This document shows positions 1-7,383 of a DNA stretch of 64,000 nucleotides, piece by piece. The notes beneath the pieces were generated by a model. It searched no databases. It saw nothing but the letters and a program-made list of their open reading frames with translations, and was not told where the DNA came from. Every line of letters begins with the position of its first letter. The first letter of the stretch is position 1. The DNA lies in assembly GCA_030263555.1 (NCBI GenBank), contig SZPE01000007.1, positions 1 through 64,000 of the forward strand, given 5' to 3'. A program made the position numbers and the translations under genes. Source of the stretch: CFX2 sp014338005. Lineage in GTDB: Bacteria; Chloroflexota; Anaerolineae; Aggregatilineales; Phototrophicaceae.

Positions 1-53
1 CTACATTGCCTTGTGTGAATTCCGTCGTAATCTGAAGCGCGTCTCGCCCGCTT

Positions 54-884
54 TCATTGCTGATTTGGTTGCCTTTCACTCTTTTTACCCATGAGCCAAG
101 CATCAAACTCGCCGATTTTGCCGGGCGGCACAAACGGCGGCCTCTGCCCGATCAGTTCGGCAGCGCCCCAGCCATACATCTGTTCCGCCGCCGGGTTCGA
201 CAGCCGGATTCGGCCTTCGGTATCAAAAACGAAAATCGCCACCGGGGAAGCATTAAAAACAGCCTTCAGCCGCTCGCTGCTTTCTTGCAGGTCGCGCCGC
301 GCCTGGATGCTTTCGGTGACGTTGTGGGCGACCACCAGCGCCGCCTTCCGCCCATCAAACCGCACCTCGTAGGATACGATGTCCACATAAATGATCTGGC
401 CGTTTTTCAGGCGATGCCGCCACAGCCCGGAACGCTGGAGCGCCGGTCGCGCCTCGGCAAGATTCTCCATCAGGCGCGGCACATCCTCCGGTGGGCGAAT
501 GTCCGTAATCTTCAGGTTCAGGAACTCTGCGCGCGAATAACCGTACTGGCCGATGGCCGCCTGGTTGACATCCAGGAAAGCCAGTGTTTCCAGGTCGTAA
601 ATCCACATCGGCAGCGGGTTGTTCAGGAACAGATAGCTGAACTTCATCTCACCCTCACGCGCGGCGCGGTCGGCCTTCCGCCGGTGTCCCATTTCCCGGC
701 TTAACAGCGCGAACAGCAGCAGCGAAGTGACGAAAACGAACAGCGCACCCTTGTAGGTCTGCCCGGCGCTGACGATTTCTGGAACGGCAACAGCCGCCAG
801 CAGGGCATCGGACAGAATAATCCAGAGGGTAGCAAGCGCGAAATACAGCAGGCTAAGGCGCAGTTCGAGTCGCATGGTTCGCAT
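54..884 (-). CDS. Membrane PAS-domain protein, C-terminus probably lost by frameshift
   Basis: Two N-terminal membrane segments (about residues 10-33 and 44-62) are followed by a PAS domain (about 80-195, with FLNNPLPMWIYD and the VVAHNVTE exit) and a second PAS domain starting near 205 (FNASPVAIFVFDTEGRI). The frame stops inside this second PAS domain, and no histidine kinase or GGDEF output follows. Just before the stop, another frame reads on as SGETRFRLRR, which is the expected next PAS motif (GETRFR), until a TAG at bases 1-3. This points to a one-base frameshift near base 90-100. It was probably once the sensor part of a signalling protein. It could also be a functional short sensor, or the shift could be a sequencing error. 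No clear Shine-Dalgarno precedes either ATG (884 or 875). Confidence 0.7.
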   Translation of the reverse strand: MRTMRLELRLSLLYFALATLWIILSDALLAAVAVPEIVSAGQTYKGALFVFVTSLLLFALLSREMGHRRKADRAAREGEMKFSYLFLNNPLPMWIYDLETLAFLDVNQAAIGQYGYSRAEFLNLKITDIRPPEDVPRLMENLAEARPALQRSGLWRHRLKNGQIIYVDIVSYEVRFDGRKAALVVAHNVTESIQARRDLQESSERLKAVFNASPVAIFVFDTEGRIRLSNPAAEQMYGWGAAELIGQRPPFVPPGKIGEFDAWLMGKKSERQPNQQ

Positions 885-1006
885 AGAAAAAAAGCTTTTA
901 GCTTAAACTTCTATTTTTCATTATAGCGACAATCTGAACCAGACAACGAGTGAGTCATGCACAAACTATAAAGAGAAAATAAAAAACCGCCGCCGGGCAG
1001 CAAAAC

Positions 1007-1035
1007 AACCGGGGGTCTGTGGAAAACCCCCGGTT
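1007..1035 (-). terminator. Rho-independent terminator of the first peptide-ABC set
   Basis: A perfect 10-base stem (AACCGGGGGT pairing with ACCCCCGGTT) has a 9-base loop. On the minus strand it is followed by a T-rich stretch (TTGTTTTG). It lies 31 bases past the stop of the DppC-like permease gene, where the operon would end. Confidence 0.8.
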
Positions 1036-1065
1036 CGACATTTTCGTTTGCAGCGGTCGAGCGGT

Positions 1066-2115
1066 TTAGTCCACGCCGCGCATTCGCGGGTCGAGCGCGT
1101 CGCGCAGGCCGTCGCCCAGGAAGTTAAAGGCGAACATGACAAAAAACAGCGCCAGCGCCGGGAAAAGCGCCTGATTGGGATAGGTGGCAATCGAACGCGC
1201 GCCTTCGGAAATCATGCCGCCCCAGCTTGGCGTGGGCGGGTTCACACCCAGGCCGATGAAACTGAGGAATGCCTCGTAGGAAATGTAGGTGGGGATGGTG
1301 AGCGTTTCAGCCACGATCAGCGGCCCCAGGATATTCGGCAGCACGTGCTGAACCATAATTGCGCGTGTGGGCGTGCCGATGCTGCGCGCGGCTTCGATAT
1401 ATTCTTTTTCGCGCACAGAAAGCACCTGCCCGCGTGACAGACGCGCCATCTGCATCCAGCTGGTCATGCCGATGCCCAGAAAAATGAACAACATGCCGCC
1501 CATCGAGGCGTCCAGTTCGCCCAGGGTGTAAGCCAGCGTGCCGGGCTGCTGCGCCCCGCCGAAGCTGGTGCGGAAAAAAGCCATCAGCAGCACAACCAGC
1601 AGAAACGTGGGGAAGGCGTACATGATGTCCACCAGGCGCATGAGGATGTTATCCACCCGCCCGCCGAAAAATCCGGCAACCACCCCCACAATCAGCCCGA
1701 TGATAATGCTGACGACCGGCCCGACAAAAGCCACCGCCAGCGACACGCGCGCGCCGTAAATGATGCGGCTTAACAGGTCGCGCCCCAGGCTGTCCGCGCC
1801 CAACAGATAGCTGTTGTTCACGGTGACGAAGCCGCCCTCCGTTCCCTTCGCTTTCATGTTCGGGAACAGGCTGATGACCCACTCCGGCGCGGCGTTATTG
1901 TCCGCCAGCACCTGGGTTTTATAGTCTTTGGGGGCCAGCGCCGGCGCAAAAATGGCGACCAGAAGGTTAATCACGATGATAACCACGCCCAGGACGGCCA
2001 GCCGGTTGCGACGCAGGCGCTTCCAGGCGTCCACCCACAGGCTTTCGCCCTTCGGTCGAGCGCCCAGGCGCGTTACCGGCCCCGCCGTATGGCTTTGCTG
2101 TTCCATAACCGCCAT
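1066..2115 (-). CDS. Peptide-type ABC transporter permease, DppC/OppC family (set 1)
   Basis: Inner-membrane permease of an importer for peptides or other small solutes. It has the OppC layout: an N-terminal cytoplasmic extension, a first membrane helix (about residues 38-58), a long extracellular insert (60-115), then the five-helix permease core. The YLLGADSLGRDLLSRIIYGA stretch and the EAA-loop (EYIEAARSIGTPTRAIMVQH) are diagnostic. The C-terminus FLGDGLRDALDPR is typical of OppC. Its start lies 18 bases after the DppB-like gene, so the two are co-translated. Substrate cannot be deduced. At 349 residues it is slightly long because of the extracellular insert. Confidence 0.93.
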   Translation of the reverse strand: MAVMEQQSHTAGPVTRLGARPKGESLWVDAWKRLRRNRLAVLGVVIIVINLLVAIFAPALAPKDYKTQVLADNNAAPEWVISLFPNMKAKGTEGGFVTVNNSYLLGADSLGRDLLSRIIYGARVSLAVAFVGPVVSIIIGLIVGVVAGFFGGRVDNILMRLVDIMYAFPTFLLVVLLMAFFRTSFGGAQQPGTLAYTLGELDASMGGMLFIFLGIGMTSWMQMARLSRGQVLSVREKEYIEAARSIGTPTRAIMVQHVLPNILGPLIVAETLTIPTYISYEAFLSFIGLGVNPPTPSWGGMISEGARSIATYPNQALFPALALFFVMFAFNFLGDGLRDALDPRMRGVD

Positions 2116-2133
2116 AGTGATGTCCCTCGTCCG

Positions 2134-3147
2134 CTAGTCAAACCGGATGCGTGGGTCAACCCAGGCGTAGATTAAATCCACGATCAGGTTCGCCAGCACC
2201 AGAAAAATTGCGTACAGTAAAATCGTCCCCATGATGACCGGATAATCGCGCCCGGTGACGCTGGTGACGAAAAAACGCCCCATACCGGGGATGCCAAAAA
2301 TGGTTTCTACAACGAACGTCCCTGTAACCAGGGCGGCGAACAGCGGGCCGATGACGGTTATCACCGGAATCATGCCGTTTTTAAGCGCGTGCCGGATGAC
2401 GACCATGCGCTCCGAAACACCTTTCGCCCGCGCGGTGCGGATGTAATCCTCATTCATCACTTGCAGCAGGCTGGCCCGCGTCAGCCGCGCCAGCAGCGCC
2501 GACTGGGTAAAACCGAGTGCCAGGGCGGGCAAAATCATATGCTGGAACGACCCCCACCCACTGACCGGCACGGCCCGAAGCTGAACGCCAAAAATATATT
2601 GCAGCAGCGGCGCGGTGATGATAACCGGGACAGATACGCCGAAGATGGCGACGCCCATGCCCGCGTAGTCGTAAACTGTATTGCGTTTAAGCGCGGCCAT
2701 GATGCCCAGCGGGATGCCGATACACATGGCGATCACCAGCGCCGATACCCCCAACTGGAATGAAATCGGCAGGTTTTCCCGGAAGATGTCGTTTACCGTC
2801 CGGCTGGACGATTTATAGGACGGCCCCCAGTTCATCCAGCGCAGGGTTGGGTCGCCTTCGCCCGGCAGTTTGATATTGATGAGAAACTCGTGTTCCAGCG
2901 ACTTGGGCTGTTTGCCGCTGGTAATGCGGGGCAGCAGGATGTCCCCCAGATAATTCAGATATTGAATGAGGAAGGGGTCATCCAGATTATATTTAGCGTT
3001 GATATTGGCGAGTACCGCCGGGGGCAGCGCCTTCTCCTGGGCAAACGGGCCGCCGGGGACGGCGTGCATCAGGGTGAAGGTGATGATCGAAACCGTGAAT
3101 AAAACCAGAAACAACCATAAAATGCGACGGGCAATAAAGCGTGCCAT
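2134..3147 (-). CDS. Peptide-type ABC transporter permease, DppB/OppB family (set 1)
   Basis: Partner permease of the DppC-like protein. It has an N-terminal helix with the family opening (RRILWLFLVLFTVSIITF), the AVPGGPF motif, a periplasmic insert (about 45-125), then five helices. The EAA-loop reads DYIRTARAKGVSERMVVIRH, and the C-terminus ends WVDPRIRFD as usual for DppB. At 337 residues it has the normal length. It sits between the binding-protein gene (about 170 bases upstream, with a REP-like hairpin in the gap) and the DppC-like gene. Confidence 0.93.
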   Translation of the reverse strand: MARFIARRILWLFLVLFTVSIITFTLMHAVPGGPFAQEKALPPAVLANINAKYNLDDPFLIQYLNYLGDILLPRITSGKQPKSLEHEFLINIKLPGEGDPTLRWMNWGPSYKSSSRTVNDIFRENLPISFQLGVSALVIAMCIGIPLGIMAALKRNTVYDYAGMGVAIFGVSVPVIITAPLLQYIFGVQLRAVPVSGWGSFQHMILPALALGFTQSALLARLTRASLLQVMNEDYIRTARAKGVSERMVVIRHALKNGMIPVITVIGPLFAALVTGTFVVETIFGIPGMGRFFVTSVTGRDYPVIMGTILLYAIFLVLANLIVDLIYAWVDPRIRFD

Positions 3148-3211
3148 ATTTTTTTGCCGTTCTTCTCAAACCGGCCAGGCCAGCGGGGTCTGGCTCACCA
3201 GGATTTAGTGT

Positions 3212-3236
3212 AGGGGCGGGTTATGACCCCGCCCCT
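3212..3236. repeat. REP-like hairpin, GTAGGGGCG family
   Basis: AGGGGCGGG and CCCGCCCCT form a perfect 9-base stem around TTATGAC, in the gap between binding-protein gene and permease gene of set 1. Similar hairpins lie at 6185, 7340, 12979 and 62619. In this position it could reduce read-through, giving more binding protein than permease. Confidence 0.6.
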
Positions 3237-3314
3237 GACCAGACATCAACTGATTTTAGCCAGGGGAGAAGCGGTTAAAACTTCTCCCTTTCCTGGATTG
3301 TACCGCGAAACTGG

Positions 3315-5000
3315 CTACTTGCTAATGTCCCAACGGGTGAAGTTCTCGTTGCCGATGATCGAGTAGGTGCGCTCCACATAGGGTTTGGTGAGCTGTTTGG
3401 TCACGTACCAGTAAATCGGCGCGATGCCCACTTCTTCCCAGTTCAGGATTTGCTCGGCGCGGGCATACTTCTCCTGCCGCGCATCCGTGTCATCCAGCAC
3501 GCGGGCTTCGTCTACCAGTTGGTCAAACTCGGCGCTGGCGAAGTGGCCGTAGTTCTGGCTGGAGTCGGAGCGGAACACATCGTACAGGAAGCTGTTGGCA
3601 TCCGGGTAGTCGGAACACCAGCCGCTGCGATGGATCATCTCGGCATCCTGCTGCTGGGTGACAAAGTAGGTGGTGGGGTCAAGCGCCGAAAGGTTAACCG
3701 TCACGCCCAGCGTGTCCGCCCACATCTGTTGAATGGCCTGCGCGATCTGGGTATGGCCGGTGGTATTGCCGAAGGCCAGGGTCAGCGGCGGCAATTCGGC
3801 AGCCGACGCCAGGCCGAGTTCCTGCAAACCGAGCGCCAGTTCTTCTTTTGCCATGTCCGGGTCGAAGCCGATGCCCAGGTCGGGGAATTCTTCCAGCGAC
3901 GGGGCGGCGTTGTGGCCGGGCCGCGTGAACCAGCGGGCCGGAATCTGGCCGGCTTTGGTCACGTTATCCACAATGGACTGCCGGTCAATCGCCAGCGAGA
4001 AGGCGCGGCGAATGTGGACATTATCGAAAGGCGGCTTCTGGACATTGAAGCCGTAGTAGTAGGAGCAGTTGTCGGCGCCGGCGGTATATTCCTGGCTCAA
4101 CACTGGGTCGGCCTTGATACGTTCGATTTCAGCCTGCGGCACTTCGATGGCGTCCATCGTCCCGGCTTCATATTCGGGAAGCTGGGTCGCATCGTCCAGG
4201 AAGCGGATAATCACCTCATCAATTCTCGGCTGCGGATAAACTTCCGTCCCGGCCCAGAAGGGGTTTTTAATCAATGTCACGCTTTCCTCGTGCGCCCATT
4301 CCTTCAAGGCATACGGCCCATAAGTGGCGATATTCTCCGGCTCAGTCCAGGCCGTCCCGGCATCTTCAATCGCCCACTGCGGCGTGGCACGCGCCATCCA
4401 CATGCCGTAGATGTTGAGCGCGAAGGCGACTTTTTCCGGCGCGGTCAGCTGCAAGGTGTAGGTATCGGTAGCCACAACGGCCACATCTTCCGCCGCGCCC
4501 TCGCCGGCGTTATATTCCACGCCGCCGACGATATAAGGCGCCAGTACGTAGGCATACGGGTCAGCCTGCGCCGGGTCGAGCGAACGTTTGATAGCATATT
4601 CAAAGTCCGCCGCCGTCACGTAGCGGGGACTGCCGCTTTCGTCCAGAACCTGTTCCACCTGGCCGGTTTCGGCGTTGTAACGCACCCAGGAAACTTCCGG
4701 GGTGATGTTGAACGTATAAACCAGGCCGTCCTCGGAGATTTCCCAGGTCGAGACGCCGGGACTCACTTCGGAGGTCACTTCGTCTTGCGAGGTCAGGCCG
4801 ACGAATAAATGGTTAATGATCGTAATTTCTTTATTGTCCTGGGCTAACTGGGGGTCGAGGGTGTTCGGGTCGCCGGCGGTCATGCGAATCCCGTTGATGA
4901 GTACCTTCGGCTCTTGCGCGCCGGCGAAACCGCCGACCATCGTCAGCAGCACAGCCAGCACCAGCACGAACCCGAACCAGCGAGTGCGCTTTCTAAGCAT
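3315..5000 (-). CDS. Peptide-type ABC transporter substrate-binding protein, SBP_bac_5 family (set 1)
   Basis: Exported receptor that would deliver substrate to the permeases downstream. A signal peptide (MLRKRTRWFGFVLVLAVLLT, cleaving near GAQ) precedes the mature domain, which carries family landmarks: DPNTLDPQLAQDNKE near the N-terminus, the YGPYALKEWAH segment and FDNVHIRRAFSLAIDRQSIV. There is no lipobox cysteine. The ATG at 5000 was preferred over an upstream in-frame start at 5054 because a strong Shine-Dalgarno (GGGAGGAAT) sits just before it and the signal peptide then begins immediately. Length is 561 residues, normal for the family. The ligand is unknown; oligopeptides are the commonest for this class. 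Confidence 0.92.
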   Translation of the reverse strand: MLRKRTRWFGFVLVLAVLLTMVGGFAGAQEPKVLINGIRMTAGDPNTLDPQLAQDNKEITIINHLFVGLTSQDEVTSEVSPGVSTWEISEDGLVYTFNITPEVSWVRYNAETGQVEQVLDESGSPRYVTAADFEYAIKRSLDPAQADPYAYVLAPYIVGGVEYNAGEGAAEDVAVVATDTYTLQLTAPEKVAFALNIYGMWMARATPQWAIEDAGTAWTEPENIATYGPYALKEWAHEESVTLIKNPFWAGTEVYPQPRIDEVIIRFLDDATQLPEYEAGTMDAIEVPQAEIERIKADPVLSQEYTAGADNCSYYYGFNVQKPPFDNVHIRRAFSLAIDRQSIVDNVTKAGQIPARWFTRPGHNAAPSLEEFPDLGIGFDPDMAKEELALGLQELGLASAAELPPLTLAFGNTTGHTQIAQAIQQMWADTLGVTVNLSALDPTTYFVTQQQDAEMIHRSGWCSDYPDANSFLYDVFRSDSSQNYGHFASAEFDQLVDEARVLDDTDARQEKYARAEQILNWEEVGIAPIYWYVTKQLTKPYVERTYSIIGNENFTRWDISK

Positions 5001-5053
5001 TGCTCTATTCCTCCCGAAATAAGATAAGGCTGCTGTTTTAACAGCGGATGCCA

Positions 5054-5082
5054 ACCATAACGCCGTTTGTTATGATTGACAA
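5054..5082 (-). promoter_or_regulatory. Predicted promoter of the set 1 binding-protein gene
   Basis: On the minus strand TTGTCA (5082-5077) is separated by exactly 17 bases from TATGGT (5059-5054). Matches to consensus are 5/6 and 4/6. It lies about 55 bases upstream of the ATG at 5000 and just after the terminator of set 2, so set 1 appears to have its own promoter. Confidence 0.45.
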
Positions 5083-5152
5083 GCCCGCTGGACATAAATA
5101 CGCCAAGCCGGTGACAATGGTTCAATTCTGCGGATTGGAGCGAAAAAAACCA

Positions 5153-5176
5153 AAAGCGGGCGTCACAGCCCGCTTT
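5153..5176 (-). terminator. Rho-independent terminator of the second peptide-ABC set
   Basis: AAAGCGGGC and GCCCGCTTT make a perfect 9-base stem around GTCACA. On the minus strand this is followed by GGTTTTTTT. It lies 35 bases past the stop of the set 2 DppC-like gene. Confidence 0.85.
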
Positions 5177-5210
5177 CAAAAACAGCCTTATCTTAAAGGT
5201 GCCGATGGCA

Positions 5211-6161
5211 CTACTTGATGCTGCGCGGGTCAAAAGCGTCGCGCAGACCGTCGCCGATAAAGTTAATCGCCAGCACGGTCATCATAATCAGCGCGCCGGG
5301 GGCGACCCACAGCCACCACAGGTCGTCAATACTCTGGCGCGCGCCGTTAAGGATGTTACCCCAGGTGGCCGTCGGCGGCATCACGCCAAAACCCAGGAAG
5401 CTCAGCGCGGCCTCGATGACGATGGCGACGCCGACTTCCAGCGTGGCGGAAACCATAATCGGCGCGACACAGTTGGGTAGAATATGGCCGAAAATGATGC
5501 GCCCGTTACCGGCGCCCATCGAACGCGCCGCCACCACAAATTCCTGCTCTTTAAGCGACAGCACCAGCGAGCGCACAATGCGCGACAGCCCCATCCAGCT
5601 GGTCAGGCCGATGATGATGACGATCACCACTACCGTCACGCTGATCTCGCGCCCCAGAATAACCGTCGTAGAGGAGCTGATTTCCATCAGCGCCCGCGAC
5701 AGCAGCAGCAGCAAAATCAGCAGCGGAATGGTTAGAATCGCCTCCACCAGACGCATGAGAATAGCGTCCACCAGCCCGCCAAAATACCCGGCGGCCAGGC
5801 CGATCAGCGTCCCCAGCGTGACCGAGATGCTCATCGCCACCACGCCGATTGCCAGCGAAATCTGCCCGCCGTAGATGGTGCGTGCCATCACATCCCGCCC
5901 AACACTGTCCGTCCCAAAGGGGTAATCGGCGCTGGGGGCCGCAAACTTCGCCCGCACGTTGGTTTTATTGGCATAGGCCTCGGTGAAAAAAAACGCGCCG
6001 ACGGTGACGTACAGCACGATTAACGCCAGCAGAATAACACCCACAACGGCCATCCGGTGGGCGAAAAACCGCCGCACGACGATGCGCGTCATAGACTGCG
6101 GCTGACGCCGTTCTTCCTGAAGATTAATGACGCCTGTTTGTGTTTGAGTTGCGGTAGCCAT
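5211..6161 (-). CDS. Peptide-type ABC transporter permease, DppC/OppC family (set 2)
   Basis: Second DppC-like permease. After an N-terminal cytoplasmic tail come a first helix (about 35-58), a short extracellular segment with YPFGTDSVGRDVMARTIYGG, and the permease core. The EAA-loop is EFVVAARSMGAGNGRIIFGH and the C-terminus is FIGDGLRDAFDPR. It is shorter than its set 1 counterpart because it lacks the long extracellular insert. The two are clearly paralogous but differ along their whole length, so this is not a recent copy. It follows the DppB-like gene by about 56 bases, with a hairpin between. Confidence 0.93.
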   Translation of the reverse strand: MATATQTQTGVINLQEERRQPQSMTRIVVRRFFAHRMAVVGVILLALIVLYVTVGAFFFTEAYANKTNVRAKFAAPSADYPFGTDSVGRDVMARTIYGGQISLAIGVVAMSISVTLGTLIGLAAGYFGGLVDAILMRLVEAILTIPLLILLLLLSRALMEISSSTTVILGREISVTVVVIVIIIGLTSWMGLSRIVRSLVLSLKEQEFVVAARSMGAGNGRIIFGHILPNCVAPIMVSATLEVGVAIVIEAALSFLGFGVMPPTATWGNILNGARQSIDDLWWLWVAPGALIMMTVLAINFIGDGLRDAFDPRSIK

Positions 6162-6184
6162 AACACTCTAAACCTCAAATACTG

Positions 6185-6214
6185 GTAGGGAAGGGTTTCT
6201 AAACCCTCCCCTAC
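6185..6214. repeat. REP-like hairpin between set 2 permease genes
   Basis: GTAGGG-A-AGGGTTT faces AAACCCT-C-CCCTAC with only CT between them, an almost perfect 14-base stem. It shares the GTAGGG/CCCTAC ends with the other dispersed hairpins. Confidence 0.6.
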
Positions 6215-6217
6215 GGC

Positions 6218-7261
6218 TCAGTCATATCGAATCCGGGGGTCTAACCAGGCATAAACCACGTCGGTGAGCAGTTGGAAAAATACCACCGCTACCGCGATCA
6301 TCAAGACAAAGGCGACCACCAGAGAGGCGTCGAACTGGTCGAGCGCGTTGATATACATATACCCCATGCCCGGCCAGGAGAAAATCGTCTCCGTAATCAC
6401 CGCCCCGCTAAGGATGAACGGCAGGTTCAGCCCAATGAGCGTCACCAGCGGTAGCGAAGCATTTTTGAGCGCGTGCAGGAAGATCACGCGGCGCTCCGAG
6501 ATGCCTTTCGAGCGGGCGGTGCGAATGTAGTCACTGTTAATCACTTCCAGCATGGTGGCGCGGATATAGCGGCTCCAGCCGGCGATGTTAATGAGCGCCA
6601 GGCTGGCGACCGGCAGAATCATATGGCGCACCAGTTCGTCAATGGACTGGTTGCCGCGCGGGTCGTACATGCCGGAAACCGGTAGCGAAGGCAGCCCCCA
6701 CCGCCGGAACTGGATGGCGAAAATTTGTACCAGGATGAGCGCCAGCAAAAAAACCGGCATGGAATAAGTGATAAACGTGCCGGCGGTGATGATGTTATCC
6801 GCCAGCGTATACTGCCTTAAGGCGGCAAAAACCCCGATCACCAGCGACAGGATGATGGTGACGACAAACGCTGTCGTGCCGAGCAGCAGCGTATTCGGCA
6901 AAAACTGGCCGATGACCTCCGTGACGGGTTTGCGGAAACGGATGGATTCGCCAAAATCGCCGCGAATGATGCCGCGCCGCACCCCCACCGCCGTGAAGTC
7001 GGTTTCGCCATCATTGTCCACATCTACCGGGCGCTCCACGCCCTCGTCCCCGAACACCCAGTAGATAAACTGCATAACCATCGGGTCGTCCAGGCCGTAT
7101 TTGGCGCGCAGCACCAGGCGGTCGAGCGGCCTCACGCGCGGGTCCTGCGCCAGGTAAGCCAGCGGGTCGCCGGCAATTTTCATCAGCACGAACACCAGCA
7201 TGGTGATGATGAACACCAGGGGGATGGCTTGCAGCACTCGCTGGATGATGTATTTTCCCAT
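6218..7261 (-). CDS. Peptide-type ABC transporter permease, DppB/OppB family (set 2)
   Basis: DppB-like permease with the N-terminal helix (QRVLQAIPLVFIITMLVFVL), then a long extracellular region that includes DVDNDGETDFTAVGVRRG, followed by five helices. The EAA-loop is DYIRTARSKGISERRVIFLH and the end is WLDPRIRYD. At 347 residues it is normal. It lies between the set 2 binding-protein gene and the DppC-like gene in the same direction. Confidence 0.93.
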   Translation of the reverse strand: MGKYIIQRVLQAIPLVFIITMLVFVLMKIAGDPLAYLAQDPRVRPLDRLVLRAKYGLDDPMVMQFIYWVFGDEGVERPVDVDNDGETDFTAVGVRRGIIRGDFGESIRFRKPVTEVIGQFLPNTLLLGTTAFVVTIILSLVIGVFAALRQYTLADNIITAGTFITYSMPVFLLALILVQIFAIQFRRWGLPSLPVSGMYDPRGNQSIDELVRHMILPVASLALINIAGWSRYIRATMLEVINSDYIRTARSKGISERRVIFLHALKNASLPLVTLIGLNLPFILSGAVITETIFSWPGMGYMYINALDQFDASLVVAFVLMIAVAVVFFQLLTDVVYAWLDPRIRYD

Positions 7262-7288
7262 AAGCGGTTATCTCGCCGTGATATTACT

Positions 7289-7316
7289 GTAAGGACACGG
7301 CAAGCCGTGTCCTTAC
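7289..7316. repeat. Perfect palindromic hairpin
   Basis: GTAAGGACACGGC is followed after two bases by its exact reverse complement GCCGTGTCCTTAC, a 13-base perfect stem. It lies just upstream of the DppB-like gene of set 2, in the gap after the binding-protein gene. Confidence 0.7.
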
Positions 7317-7339
7317 GCGAACCGTGAAATATCGAGAGC

Positions 7340-7365
7340 AGGGACACAAGGTTTTGCGCCCCTAC
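7340..7365. repeat. Imperfect REP-like hairpin
   Basis: On the minus strand this reads GTAGGGGCGCAAAACCTTGT and then GTCCCT: an imperfect stem with GTAGGGGC at one end. It lies immediately after the set 2 binding-protein stop (7384) and directly before the palindrome at 7289, making a tandem hairpin pair. Confidence 0.5.
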
Positions 7366-7383
7366 CAGACCGATAGCTGCTGC

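Noticed and set aside
3450..4808. Long open frame (about 450 codons) on the plus strand
   Set aside because: It is the antisense shadow of the set 1 binding-protein gene. The minus-strand protein has a signal peptide, Shine-Dalgarno and family motifs, while this frame has none.
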